Positions 1 to 7,670 of a stretch of DNA of 13,233 nucleotides are shown here, in pieces. Origin of the DNA: an uncultured Eubacteriales bacterium (GTDB lineage: Bacteria; Bacillota; Clostridia; Oscillospirales; QAKW01); assembly GCA_934378025.1 (NCBI GenBank), contig CAKRPM010000010.1, forward strand, positions 1-13,233, written 5' to 3'. Below the pieces are notes generated by a model, which saw only the letters and a list, made by a program, of their open reading frames with translations, was not told where the DNA came from and ran no database searches. The stretch's first letter is position 1. The number at the start of each line of letters is the position of its first letter. The translations under genes and the position numbers were made by a program.

Positions 1-917
1 GAGATACCTTTGTAAAAACGCTGGTTGAATTGGCAAAAAACAATAAAAACATTGAGTTATTGACCGGCGATCTTGGGTTTGGTGTTTTAAAGCCGTATTT
101 TGAAGCTGTTCCCGATCAATATACCGATGTGGGAATTGCCGAACAAAACATGGCCTCTATGGCGGCGGGCATGGCGCTCAGCGGCAAAACGGTTTTTACC
201 TATTCAATCGGAAATTTTCCGACGCTGCGCTGCCTTGAGCAAATTCGAAACGATTGTGCCTATCCGCATGCGAATGTAAAAATCGTTTGCGTCGGCGGTG
301 GGTTTGTGTACGGTTCGCTCGGAATGAGCCATCATGCAACGGAAGATATCTCCTGCATGCGCGCTTTGCCGGGCGTTGCGGTTGTGTGCCCGGGAGATCT
401 TGTGGAGGCCGAGGAGGCAACGAAGGCAATTGAGGAATATCCCGGTACGGTTTATCTTCGGTTGGGACGCGGCGGCGAAAAACGAATTCATGATTCACTT
501 GACGGTTTTGAAATCGGAAAGGCCATAAAGATTCGTTCGACCGGCAGCGATGTTGCATTCTTTTCAACGGGCGCCATTCTTGATGAGGCCGCAGGTGCAT
601 GCGAGTTGCTGACCCAAGAGGGCATCGGTGTAGAACAATATAGTTTCCCGACGGTGAAGCCGATTGATAAAACCGCCATAATTGAATGTGCAAAAAAGGT
701 CAAGCTGATGGTTACGCTGGAGGAACATAATATCGTCGGCGGATTCGGCAGCGCGGTTTCAGAGGTTTTGACGGATGCGGGTTGCGGACAAAAGCTCCTT
801 CGACTGGGACTGAACGACGAATACTGCTCAAAGGTCGGCAGTCAGACCTATCTTAGAGAACAATTCGGATTGGATGCAAAGTCTGTGGCGGAAAAAGTTA
901 AGAGGGCGCTGAAATGA
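1..917 (+). CDS. Transketolase C-terminal subunit (split transketolase), 5' end just outside the window
   Basis: This encodes the half of a two-polypeptide, thiamine-diphosphate-dependent transketolase that carries the pyrimidine-binding and C-terminal domains. Transketolases move two-carbon ketol units between sugar phosphates. The frame is open from base 3, and the visible protein (304 residues) begins DTFVKTLVEL, which is normally residue 3 or so of this family, so only about two codons are missing; the TTG at 30 is not the start. Visible marks are the ThDP-activating glutamate in DVGIAEQNM (visible residue 47), the paired histidines in GMSHHATED (110-111), and the YLRLGRGGE segment ending the pyrimidine domain, followed by the C-terminal domain. 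Its partner, the N-terminal ThDP-binding subunit, is expected immediately upstream. The stop overlaps the next start (ATGA), which implies translational coupling and a role in polysaccharide precursor supply rather than housekeeping. The sugar made is unknown. Confidence 0.88.
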   Translation, partial: DTFVKTLVELAKNNKNIELLTGDLGFGVLKPYFEAVPDQYTDVGIAEQNMASMAAGMALSGKTVFTYSIGNFPTLRCLEQIRNDCAYPHANVKIVCVGGGFVYGSLGMSHHATEDISCMRALPGVAVVCPGDLVEAEEATKAIEEYPGTVYLRLGRGGEKRIHDSLDGFEIGKAIKIRSTGSDVAFFSTGAILDEAAGACELLTQEGIGVEQYSFPTVKPIDKTAIIECAKKVKLMVTLEEHNIVGGFGSAVSEVLTDAGCGQKLLRLGLNDEYCSKVGSQTYLREQFGLDAKSVAEKVKRALK

Positions 918-2029
918 AAGCTTTGATTTTAGTCAACAACGAAATGACCCTTTATAATTTTCGCCAAGAATTTTTAAATACATTGATCCAAAACGGATAT
1001 GAGGTGGTCATTTCCATGCCGTCCGGAAAATATGATCAGTTGTTTTCCGAAATGGGATGTAAAATTATTCATACGGAGCTTTCCATGCATGGCATGAACC
1101 CGTTTAAAGATTTTAAGCTTCCGAAAATTTATCAGGCCATCATAAAAAAAGAAAAGCCGAATATAGTTATTACCTACACAATTAAGCCGAATATTTACGG
1201 AGGAGTAGCCGCCGGACGGTGTAAGGTTCCGTGTATTTCCACAGTGACCGGCCTGGGCGCCGCTTTTGAAAAAGGCTGGCTGATCAGCAAAATTTCCTAT
1301 CTTTTATATCGCATCGGAACTCGAAAAACGGCATGTGTTTTTTTCCAAAACAAAGCGCACAGCGAGCAGTTCGCGCGCAACGGTATTGCCGTCGGCCGTC
1401 ATGTGATCGTTGCCGGAAGCGGCGTCAATTTAAAAAAGCATGCTTTTGTACCGTATCGGGAAGAGGATCGTATACGATTGCTGTTTGTGGGGCGCGTTAC
1501 TAAGGATAAAGGCATTGATGAGTTGATTGCAGCCGTCCGAAAGATCAAAGAAAATACCGATTTGCCGGTTTCGCTGGAACTTCTCGGCAACATCGAAGCG
1601 GGGTATGACGAAAAAATTTCGGATTGCCAAAAGGAAGGCATGCTGATCTATCACGGACGTCACGAAAATGTGCATGATTATATCAAAGATTGCAGTGCGG
1701 TTGTCCTGCCGTCCTATCATGAGGGGCTTGCGAATGTTTTGCTTGAGGCTGCTGCCTGCGGGCGTCCGGTCATTGCTTCAAAAATCAACGGCTGTATTGA
1801 AGCGTTTGACGATGGCGTCACCGGCATCGGTTGTGCTCCGAGGGATGAGGACAGCTTATATGACGCCATTGTTGATTTTGCAAAGCTCAGCAAAGAGCAA
1901 CGCGCCGAAATGGGCCGCAAGGGTCGCGAGAAAGTGGAAAAAGAATTTGATCGCGAAGCGGTAAATCAAATTTATCTTTCCAAAATCGATGAAATTTGTC
2001 AGAGCGAACGCGATCCTCTGCTTGTATAA
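914..2029 (+). CDS. GT4 family glycosyltransferase, CapM/PglA-like
   Basis: A 371-residue retaining GT-B glycosyltransferase that probably adds one sugar to the undecaprenyl-linked repeat unit on the cytoplasmic face. The N-terminal half (about 1-180) starts KALILVNNEMTLYNFRQEF and contains ITYTIKPNIYGG near residue 90, typical of the capsular CapM-like GT4 group. The C-terminal donor domain starts near RLLFVGRVTKDKG, about residue 193. It carries the GT4 E-x7-E pair at E270 and E278 in YHEGLANVLLEAA, which binds the nucleotide-sugar donor. Related characterised enzymes include HexNAc and uronic-acid transferases, which would suit the UDP-GalNAcA genes that follow, but donor and acceptor cannot be read from sequence. 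The ATG overlaps the transketolase stop by four bases, and 66 non-coding bases follow its own stop. Confidence 0.9.
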   Translation: MKALILVNNEMTLYNFRQEFLNTLIQNGYEVVISMPSGKYDQLFSEMGCKIIHTELSMHGMNPFKDFKLPKIYQAIIKKEKPNIVITYTIKPNIYGGVAAGRCKVPCISTVTGLGAAFEKGWLISKISYLLYRIGTRKTACVFFQNKAHSEQFARNGIAVGRHVIVAGSGVNLKKHAFVPYREEDRIRLLFVGRVTKDKGIDELIAAVRKIKENTDLPVSLELLGNIEAGYDEKISDCQKEGMLIYHGRHENVHDYIKDCSAVVLPSYHEGLANVLLEAAACGRPVIASKINGCIEAFDDGVTGIGCAPRDEDSLYDAIVDFAKLSKEQRAEMGRKGREKVEKEFDREAVNQIYLSKIDEICQSERDPLLV

Positions 2030-2095
2030 CCTCACAACATATCCGCACTTTTTTGATTTGCGGTAAATAAATCAAACTGTAAGGAGATAAAACAA
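2030..2095 (+). other. Longest intergenic gap in the operon, with an AT-rich inverted repeat
   Basis: These 66 bases separate the first glycosyltransferase from the nucleotide-sugar dehydrogenase. TTTGATTT at 2052-2059 is perfectly complementary to AAATCAAA at 2069-2076, with a 9-base loop. An alternative 5-bp stem, CCGCA (2043-2047) with TGCGG (2059-2063), would use overlapping bases. No run of T follows the 3' arm, so this is not a standard intrinsic terminator, and I found no good -35/-10 pair. It may be a weak operator, a processing site or chance. Confidence 0.3.
2081..2086 (+). promoter_or_regulatory. Ribosome binding site AAGGAG for the dehydrogenase
   Basis: A strong Shine-Dalgarno sequence lies 9 bases before the ATG at 2096. 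It follows the gap at 2030-2095, so this gene can initiate translation independently of the upstream gene. Confidence 0.85.
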
Positions 2096-3418
2096 ATGTC
2101 ACTTTATGAAAAAATCATTCGTAATGAGGAAAAAATTGCCCTTGTAGGTCTCGGATATGTCGGTATGCCGATTGCCGTTGAATTTTCAAAGCATGTAAAC
2201 GTGATCGGTTTTGATATCAATCAAGCAAAAGTTGAGGCATACAAACGCGGTATCGATCCGACGCAAGAGGTTGGCGATGAGGCCATTCAAGCTTGCAAGG
2301 TGGATTGGACAGCCGATGAGACAAGACTTAAAGAAGCAAAATTTATCATTGTTGCCGTTCCTACGCCGGTCAATGATGATACCACACCGGATTTGACGCC
2401 GGTAATCGGATCAAGCGAAATTGTCGGACGAAATTTAACAAAAGGGGCAATCGTCGTATATGAATCGACGGTTTATCCCGGCGTAACGGAGGAAACCTGC
2501 GTGCCGATTTTGGAGCGGGAATCCGGGTTGAAATGCGGCGTTGATTTTAAGGTCGGATATTCACCGGAACGTATCAATCCGGGGGATAAGGTTCATCGAT
2601 TGACAACCATTAAAAAAATCGTATCCGGTATGGATGATCAGGCACTTGAAGAGATCGCCAATGTTTATCAAATTGTTGTAGCCGCAGGCGTACATAAGGC
2701 TTCCTGCATCAAGGTTGCCGAAGCGGCAAAGGTTATTGAAAATAGCCAACGGGACATTAACATTGCGTTTATGAACGAGTTGTCGATTATTTTTAATAAA
2801 ATGGGAATTGATACGCTGGAGGTTCTGGAAGCCGCCGGCACAAAATGGAATTTCCTGCCGTTTCGGCCGGGCTTGGTCGGCGGCCATTGTATCGGCATCG
2901 ATCCGTATTATCTGACATACCGCGCCGAGCAATTCGGCTATCACAGTCAGATTATTCTTTCCGGAAGACGCATTAATGACGACATGGGAAAATATGTTGC
3001 GGAGCAAACCGTAAAACAGTTGATTAAAGCGGATAAATCCATTCGAAGCGCCAAAGTCGGCTGTCTCGGAATTACGTTTAAGGAAGATTGTCCGGATGCC
3101 CGTAACAGTAAAGTTGATGATATTTTAAAGGAATTTCGTGAGTACGGTATTACACCGATTGTTTGTGATCCGGTTGCGGATGCACCCGACGCTAAGCGTT
3201 TTTACGGTGTGGATTTAGTGCCGCTTTCCGAAATGAAAGATCTCGACTGTCTGATCATTGCCGTTGCGCACCGTCAGTTCAGAGAGCTGTCCAATGAGGA
3301 CATTGCAAAAATGTTCAAAAAAGACGAAACAAACGATCGAAAAGTAATTGTTGATGTCAAGGGCGTTCGTAATAAAAACGAGTTGCTTTCGCTTGGTTAT
3401 AAATATTGGAGACTGTAA
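2096..3418 (+). CDS. tviB: UDP-HexNAc 6-dehydrogenase, TviB/WbpO type
   Basis: A 440-residue NAD-dependent nucleotide-sugar dehydrogenase that oxidises C6 of a UDP-N-acetylhexosamine to the uronic acid. The N-terminal Rossmann fold has G18-L-G20-Y-V-G23 followed by the acidic residue in VIGFDIN (about 39). The central domain contains ENSQRDINIAFMNE, and the catalytic cysteine is C265 in VGGHCIGIDPYYLT; the C-terminal UDP-binding domain follows. The QRDINIA and KWNFLPFRPG segments match the TviB/WbpO branch (Vi antigen, Pseudomonas O6) better than glucose-specific UGDH. Length is normal for the family and no key residue is missing. Followed directly by a TviC/WbpP-type 4-epimerase, it is predicted to give UDP-GalNAcA. 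Whether dehydrogenation (UDP-GlcNAc) or epimerisation (giving UDP-GalNAc) comes first cannot be settled here. Confidence 0.92.
   Translation: MSLYEKIIRNEEKIALVGLGYVGMPIAVEFSKHVNVIGFDINQAKVEAYKRGIDPTQEVGDEAIQACKVDWTADETRLKEAKFIIVAVPTPVNDDTTPDLTPVIGSSEIVGRNLTKGAIVVYESTVYPGVTEETCVPILERESGLKCGVDFKVGYSPERINPGDKVHRLTTIKKIVSGMDDQALEEIANVYQIVVAAGVHKASCIKVAEAAKVIENSQRDINIAFMNELSIIFNKMGIDTLEVLEAAGTKWNFLPFRPGLVGGHCIGIDPYYLTYRAEQFGYHSQIILSGRRINDDMGKYVAEQTVKQLIKADKSIRSAKVGCLGITFKEDCPDARNSKVDDILKEFREYGITPIVCDPVADAPDAKRFYGVDLVPLSEMKDLDCLIIAVAHRQFRELSNEDIAKMFKKDETNDRKVIVDVKGVRNKNELLSLGYKYWRL
3408..3411 (+). promoter_or_regulatory. GGAG site that sets the epimerase start at 3421
   Basis: GGAG lies inside the last codons of the dehydrogenase, 9 bases before the ATG at 3421. 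It supports 3421 over the in-frame TTG at 3406, which this site would overlap. Confidence 0.8.
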
Positions 3419-3420
3419 TT

Positions 3421-4395
3421 ATGGGATACAAAGATTTGAAATTTGCAAAAGATTCACTTTTCCTTGTGACCGGCGGCGCCGGTTTTATCGGTTCGAATTT
3501 GTGCGAAGCAATTTTAAATTTGGGATACAAGGTTCGTTGTTTGGATGATCTTTCTACCGGCAAACAGGCAAATGTCGATATGTTTCTTTCCAATGATCGC
3601 TATGAATTTATTCAAGGCGATATTAAGGATTTCGATACCTGTATGTCGGCTTGTGAAGGCGTTGATTTTGTTCTTAACCAGGCTGCCTGGGGCAGTGTAC
3701 CCAGATCGATTGAAATGCCGCTGTTTTATTGCGCCAACAATATTCAAGGTACCTTAAATATGATGGAAGCGGCAAGACAGCAACATGTTAAAAAATTCGT
3801 GTATGCCTCCTCCTCATCCGTATACGGAGATGAGCCGAACTTGCCGAAAACCGAGGGGCGTGAGGGAAATTTGCTTTCACCTTATGCGCTCACCAAGCGC
3901 TGCGATGAGGAATGGGCCAAGCAGTATACGATGCATTATGGGTTGGATACGTACGGGCTGCGTTATTTCAATGTTTTCGGCAGAAGGCAGGACCCCAACG
4001 GTGCTTATGCGGCGGTCATTCCGAAGTTTATTAAGCAGTTGATGGATGATGAAAGACCGACCATTAACGGCGACGGTAAACAAAGCCGTGACTTTACATA
4101 TATCGAAAACGTCATTGAAGCTAATCTAAAGGCGTGCCTTGCGCCGCATGAAGCTGCGGGACAGGCTTTTAACATTGCGTACGGCGGGCGAGAGTACTTG
4201 ATTGATATATATTATATGCTGACAAAAGCACTGAACAAAAATATCGAACCGCATTTCGGGGCCGACCGGAAGGGCGACATTAAACATTCCAATGCCGATA
4301 TTTCAAAAGCCAAAAGACTGTTGGGATATAATCCGGAGTACGATTTTGAAAAAGGACTCAGCGAGGCTATTGAATGGTATAAAGCCAATCTTTAA
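3421..4395 (+). CDS. tviC: UDP-HexNAc 4-epimerase, TviC/WbpP type
   Basis: A 324-residue extended short-chain dehydrogenase/reductase that inverts C4 of a UDP-N-acetylhexosamine (GlcNAc/GalNAc or the matching uronic acids). The NAD-binding motif is T17-G-G-A-G-F-I-G24 after the short N-terminal extension typical of WbpP-like proteins. The ASSSSVYGDE segment supplies the active-site serine region, and the catalytic pair is Y155-x3-K159 in PYALTK. NQAAWGSVPRS resembles the substrate loop of the TviC/WbpP branch rather than GalE. The RYFNVFGRRQDPNGAYAAV and GDGKQSRDFTYI segments are standard for the family. It starts two bases after the dehydrogenase stop. Together the two enzymes should supply UDP-GalNAcA, an acidic building block for the repeat unit. 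I am sure of the epimerase family; the exact substrate is inferred from the pairing. Confidence 0.9.
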   Translation: MGYKDLKFAKDSLFLVTGGAGFIGSNLCEAILNLGYKVRCLDDLSTGKQANVDMFLSNDRYEFIQGDIKDFDTCMSACEGVDFVLNQAAWGSVPRSIEMPLFYCANNIQGTLNMMEAARQQHVKKFVYASSSSVYGDEPNLPKTEGREGNLLSPYALTKRCDEEWAKQYTMHYGLDTYGLRYFNVFGRRQDPNGAYAAVIPKFIKQLMDDERPTINGDGKQSRDFTYIENVIEANLKACLAPHEAAGQAFNIAYGGREYLIDIYYMLTKALNKNIEPHFGADRKGDIKHSNADISKAKRLLGYNPEYDFEKGLSEAIEWYKANL

Positions 4396-4415
4396 GAATT
4401 TCCGAGGTACTGATT

Positions 4416-5015
4416 ATGCAAAAAAATGATGCGCCGAAACGCGGAAGAGATACATTTAAAAAAATCAAATGGTTGTTATCTTTTTTCGTGTCGTTTTATA
4501 GACTTTTTCCCGTAAAAACTCGTAAAAAATTGTTGGAAAGACATCGCTATACACGGGGAAAACTCGGAATCGGATTGCGCTATGCACTGTTGAAATCGCT
4601 GGCGGCTTATTGCGGCGATAATGTTTCGGTTTTTGAAGGAGTTTATCTTTTAAATCCGCAAAATCTACGCGTGGGCAACAACGTCAGTATTCAGCCGATG
4701 TGCTATATCGAATGCGGAAAAGATCCTGCTTTGCCACTGATTATTGAAGATGATGTTTCCATTGCACACGGTGCAACGCTTATGGCTACCACGCATACCT
4801 ACAGCGATCTCAACCTCCCGATCAAAGATCAACCGGTCGAAACAAAGGCGCTTCATATTCATGAGAATGTTTGGATCGGTGCCAAGGCCTCTATTCTTGC
4901 CGGTGTAACCTTAGCAAGCGGCTGTATTATCGGGGCGGGGGCTGTCGTTACAAAAGACACAAAAGAAAATACGATATACGGCGGCGTGCCCGCAAGGGTC
5001 ATTAAGGAGCGTTGA
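4416..5015 (+). CDS. Hexapeptide-repeat acyltransferase (WbbJ/maltose-acetyltransferase-like)
   Basis: A 199-residue left-handed beta-helix acyltransferase that probably O- or N-acetylates a sugar of the repeat unit using acetyl-CoA in the cytoplasm. Residues 1-60 are basic and partly hydrophobic (WLLSFFVSFYRLF) and may associate with the membrane. The hexapeptide coil begins near NLRVGNNVSIQ and ends with IGAGAVVTKDTKENTIYGGVPARVIKER. The likely catalytic histidine is H127 in MATTHTYSD, in the loop position known from LacA/Maa-type enzymes. A GAGG site (4404-4407) lies 8 bases before the ATG. The stop lies between the RBS and the ATG of the next gene, so translation is likely coupled. The acceptor sugar is unknown. 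Confidence 0.85.
   Translation: MQKNDAPKRGRDTFKKIKWLLSFFVSFYRLFPVKTRKKLLERHRYTRGKLGIGLRYALLKSLAAYCGDNVSVFEGVYLLNPQNLRVGNNVSIQPMCYIECGKDPALPLIIEDDVSIAHGATLMATTHTYSDLNLPIKDQPVETKALHIHENVWIGAKASILAGVTLASGCIIGAGAVVTKDTKENTIYGGVPARVIKER
5004..5009 (+). promoter_or_regulatory. AAGGAG site that sets the glycosyltransferase start at 5018
   Basis: AAGGAG lies in the last codons of the acyltransferase gene, 8 bases before the ATG at 5018. This favours 5018 over the in-frame TTG at 5012, which would be only 2 bases from it. Confidence 0.8.
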
Positions 5016-5017
5016 CA

Positions 5018-6130
5018 ATGAATGTGGTATTTGTTCATGATCATAAATTTCGCCGCGTTGCCGGGAAGCTTTATTCACCGGGCGGCTTATCAAATGAAAT
5101 ACTGGAACGATACGTTTCTGTTTTCGGGTCGATTACCGTAATCGGCCGTATTATTGAGGAAAATACCGCAGCTCCGACTTATAGTTTGATTTCAAACCCG
5201 AACATTAGTATTTTACCATCGGCGGATTTAAAAGAAAAATGTCGGCAAGCGGACGCCGTTATTGCACGTCTGCCGAGCATTAACGGTTATAAGGCGGTTC
5301 ATTATGCAAAGAAGTTTCACAAGCCGTATCTTGTTGAGGTGGTCGGGTGCACTTGGGACGCGTATGTTAACTATGGAATGAAGGGAAAAGCGGCGGCATT
5401 GCCGGCCTATCTTTTAATGCGAAAATGTGTAAAAAATGCACCGTATGCCGTGTATGTTACTAAATTTTTTCTGCAAAAACGCTATCCTTGTAAAGGAACT
5501 ACGGCCGCCATATCCGATGTATCTCTGAGCGACGGCGTACAAACACCGAAGCATGAGCCGTATTTACCCGGTGGGCCGCTTGTCCTTGGAACGGTCGCCG
5601 CGGTTGATGTGGCCTATAAAGGTCAGAGCTATATTGTTCGGGCAATTCCTATGATTAAAGAGCGACTCGGCGTGGACGTTATTTATAAGCTTGTCGGCGC
5701 CGGCAATACGGAGAATCTCCGTAGGGTAGCGCAAGAGGCAGGCGTTTCATCACTGGTTTTTGAAGGCACATTGCCGCATGATGATGTTTTTGCCTGGTTG
5801 GATACCTTGGATTTGTATGTTCAGCCGAGTTTGGTGGAGGGATTATCCAGAGCGGTGATTGAAGCAATGAGCAGGGGACTGCCGTGCATCCTTTCAAATT
5901 GCGGCGGAAACGGCGAGTTGGTGGATCCGGAATATCTGGTCACTTTAAAAGATAAAAAACGTCTGGCGCAGCTTTTTGCCGATCGAATTTGCTCTCTTGT
6001 AGAGCAAAAACAATTGCAGCAGGTCGGCGAAAAAAATCAGCAGGTTGCGCTTTCACAGTACGGAACAGCGCATTTAGCTCAAATTCGAAATGATTTTTAT
6101 AACTTATTTAAATCATTTGTAAATCAATAA
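5018..6130 (+). CDS. GT4 family glycosyltransferase
   Basis: A 370-residue GT-B glycosyltransferase, probably for one linkage of the repeat unit. The N-terminal domain opens VVFVHDHKFRRVAGKLYSPG followed by GLSNEILERY, an arrangement seen in a distinct group of polysaccharide-locus glycosyltransferases; the acceptor-side fold is less canonical than in the neighbouring enzymes. The C-terminal donor domain starts around GTVAAVDVAYKGQSY (about residue 190). It has the E-x7-E pair E274 and E282 in VEGLSRAVIEAMSRGLP, then the conserved NCGGNGELV loop. The length is typical of GT4. It begins two bases after the acyltransferase stop and is followed after 21 bases by another GT4 gene. Donor and acceptor cannot be assigned. 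Confidence 0.88.
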   Translation: MNVVFVHDHKFRRVAGKLYSPGGLSNEILERYVSVFGSITVIGRIIEENTAAPTYSLISNPNISILPSADLKEKCRQADAVIARLPSINGYKAVHYAKKFHKPYLVEVVGCTWDAYVNYGMKGKAAALPAYLLMRKCVKNAPYAVYVTKFFLQKRYPCKGTTAAISDVSLSDGVQTPKHEPYLPGGPLVLGTVAAVDVAYKGQSYIVRAIPMIKERLGVDVIYKLVGAGNTENLRRVAQEAGVSSLVFEGTLPHDDVFAWLDTLDLYVQPSLVEGLSRAVIEAMSRGLPCILSNCGGNGELVDPEYLVTLKDKKRLAQLFADRICSLVEQKQLQQVGEKNQQVALSQYGTAHLAQIRNDFYNLFKSFVNQ

Positions 6131-6151
6131 AACAATTTAGGTGTTGAAAAA

Positions 6152-7231
6152 ATGAAGATCGGTATAATTATCGGCTCTCTCGGATTGGGCGGTGCCGAAA
6201 GGGTAACTGTAAATTTATCGGAATGGTGGACGGAAAAAGGACATTCTGTCAGCATTTATACGACCATGAAAAAGCCGAAAAATGAATACGGTATTTCAAA
6301 TGAAATTCGGCGGTTTGAATGTTTTGACGCCTCCGGAAAATTTGCCATTATCAAAAAATTGCGAAAAATCCTTTCAACGGATCAGCCGGATATCGTGCTG
6401 GTCATGGATACGCCGATGTGCGTTGTGGCGGTTCCTGCATTGCTGGGACTGAAAATTCCGTTTGTTGTTTCCGAACGGAGCGCACCGGGTACGACCGCCA
6501 TTAAAACGGCGACAAAGCTCCTTTCGCACACTCTGATGCGTTTTGCCGACGGCTTTGTTTTTCAAACCAATGACGCGAAAAATTACTACAGCACGGCCAT
6601 ACAAGCCAAGAGCACCATTATTCCGAATCCTTTGCTCTCGGATCGTTTGCCGGAGGTTTTTTTAGGAGAAAGAGATAAAAAAGTTGTGGCGGTCGGAAGA
6701 CTGATTCCGGCCAAAAACTATCCGTTACTCTTTGAGGCGTTTTCGCTTTTTTCCAAAAATCATACCGACTTTTGCTTGGAGATATATGGCGAGGGCGTCC
6801 TTCATGAAACGCTTCAGCGGCAGATTGATACGAATTACGCCGATTGTAATATTACCCTGATGGGGGCGTCTGATGATGTCTTAGATCGTATTAAAGACGC
6901 CGCAATATTTGTATTATCATCCAAAATCGAGGGGATGCCGAACGCTTTGATTGAGGCGATGGCACTTGGAATTCCGTCCATCTCCACCGATTGTCCTTCG
7001 GGTGGCCCGAAGGATCTGATTGTACCGGACGAAAACGGAATTTTAGTTCCCAATGACAATGCTTCGGCACTGGCCGAGGCCATGCAGCGGTTGGCTGATC
7101 ATGCCGAGCTTTCTCATAGGCTTGGCAAAAATGCAGTTCAAATCCGCCAAAAGCTCGACATTAACGTAACCGGTCAGGCATGGCTTGACTTTTTCAATAA
7201 GGCAATCACGAGGGGGAAATCAAATGCGTGA
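6152..7231 (+). CDS. GT4 family glycosyltransferase, PglH/AmsD-like
   Basis: A 359-residue retaining glycosyltransferase with a classic GT4 layout. The N-terminal glycine-rich loop is G8-S-L-G-L-G-G-A-E-R17, and PFVVSERSAPG follows near residue 110. The donor domain begins KVVAVGRLIPAKNYPLLFEAF (about 195), and the catalytic/donor-binding E-x7-E is E260 and E268 in SKIEGMPNALIEAMALGIP, followed by DCPSGGPKDLI. This pattern is shared with enzymes such as PglH and AmsD, several of which transfer HexNAc or galactose. It is the third glycosyltransferase in the window, so together with an off-window priming enzyme a repeat of at least four sugars is possible. Its RBS (AGGTG, 6139-6143) is weaker than its neighbours'. 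Its 3' end overlaps the next gene by 8 bases. Confidence 0.9.
   Translation: MKIGIIIGSLGLGGAERVTVNLSEWWTEKGHSVSIYTTMKKPKNEYGISNEIRRFECFDASGKFAIIKKLRKILSTDQPDIVLVMDTPMCVVAVPALLGLKIPFVVSERSAPGTTAIKTATKLLSHTLMRFADGFVFQTNDAKNYYSTAIQAKSTIIPNPLLSDRLPEVFLGERDKKVVAVGRLIPAKNYPLLFEAFSLFSKNHTDFCLEIYGEGVLHETLQRQIDTNYADCNITLMGASDDVLDRIKDAAIFVLSSKIEGMPNALIEAMALGIPSISTDCPSGGPKDLIVPDENGILVPNDNASALAEAMQRLADHAELSHRLGKNAVQIRQKLDINVTGQAWLDFFNKAITRGKSNA
7211..7216 (+). promoter_or_regulatory. AGGGGG site that sets the acetyltransferase start at 7224
   Basis: This purine-rich site lies inside the end of the preceding glycosyltransferase gene, 7 bases before the ATG at 7224. It rules against an upstream start at 7185, which would add 13 residues not typical of the family and deepen the gene overlap. 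Confidence 0.75.
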
Positions 7232-7670
7232 AAAAAAAATAACACGTTATTACAGAAAAGCAAACTGGTGTTATCGGCATCATATTCCGGTGATACCCGG
7301 CTTTCTCATGCGTCTTTGCCGTTTGATTTACAGTATTGACATACCGTATACTTGCGTGTTGGGAAGAAATGTTGTCTTTGAACATAACGGCCTCGGATGC
7401 GTCATTCACAGCCGCGCCGAAATCGGTGAGGGCACCCAGATCTATCAGAATGTAACCATCGGCGGCCGAAACGGCAGAGGGCATCCCATCATCGGCAAAA
7501 ATGTATTTATCGGTGCCGGAGCATGTGTTTTAGGCGGTATAACCATCGGTGATAATGCGGTGATCGGTGCCAATGCAACCGTAATATCGGATGTGCCGGC
7601 GGGCGCCGTGGTTGTCGGAGATAAGGCGAGAATTATTGAAAAACCTCATCCGGATCAGGAGAACAGTTGA
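7224..7670 (+). CDS. Serine-acetyltransferase-like hexapeptide O-acetyltransferase
   Basis: A 148-residue left-handed beta-helix acetyltransferase resembling the catalytic half of serine acetyltransferase. The hexapeptide turns run from VLGRNVVFEHNGLG through IGEGTQIYQNVTIGG, and the CysE-like histidine is H87 in NGRGHPIIG. The helix then closes with GAGACVLGGITIGDNAVIG. It lacks the long N-terminal helical domain of true CysE, which argues against cysteine synthesis and for acetylation of a sugar in the repeat unit. The C-terminal cap reads VGDKARII where relatives usually have VGxPAR(V/I)I; this is a mild difference. It is embedded between a glycosyltransferase gene (8-base overlap) and the polymerase gene (1-base overlap), so co-translation is likely. 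Confidence 0.85.
   Translation: MREKKITRYYRKANWCYRHHIPVIPGFLMRLCRLIYSIDIPYTCVLGRNVVFEHNGLGCVIHSRAEIGEGTQIYQNVTIGGRNGRGHPIIGKNVFIGAGACVLGGITIGDNAVIGANATVISDVPAGAVVVGDKARIIEKPHPDQENS
7657..7661 (+). promoter_or_regulatory. AGGAG site that sets the Wzy start at 7670
   Basis: AGGAG lies 8 bases before the ATG at 7670, which forms a TGATG overlap with the preceding stop. The TTG three bases earlier (7667) would be only 5 bases from the site and adds a single residue. Confidence 0.75.

Noticed and set aside
196..693. 165-codon minus-strand open frame inside the transketolase gene
   Set aside because: The translation is low-complexity, rich in Arg, Pro and His, and lacks any family motif; the + strand carries a well-conserved protein.
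2053..2081. Possible promoter with TTGATT at 2053 as a -35 box
   Set aside because: At a 17-base spacing the -10 position reads ACTGTA, a poor match to TATAAT; the AT-rich sequence makes chance -35-like hits likely.
2561..3007. Long open frame on the minus strand inside the dehydrogenase gene (148 codons)
   Set aside because: It lies wholly antisense to a clearly conserved gene, shows no recognisable domain, and is explained by the codon pattern of the + strand gene.
7224..7670. True serine acetyltransferase CysE
   Set aside because: It is only 148 residues, lacks the N-terminal helical domain, and sits between a glycosyltransferase and a polymerase gene.
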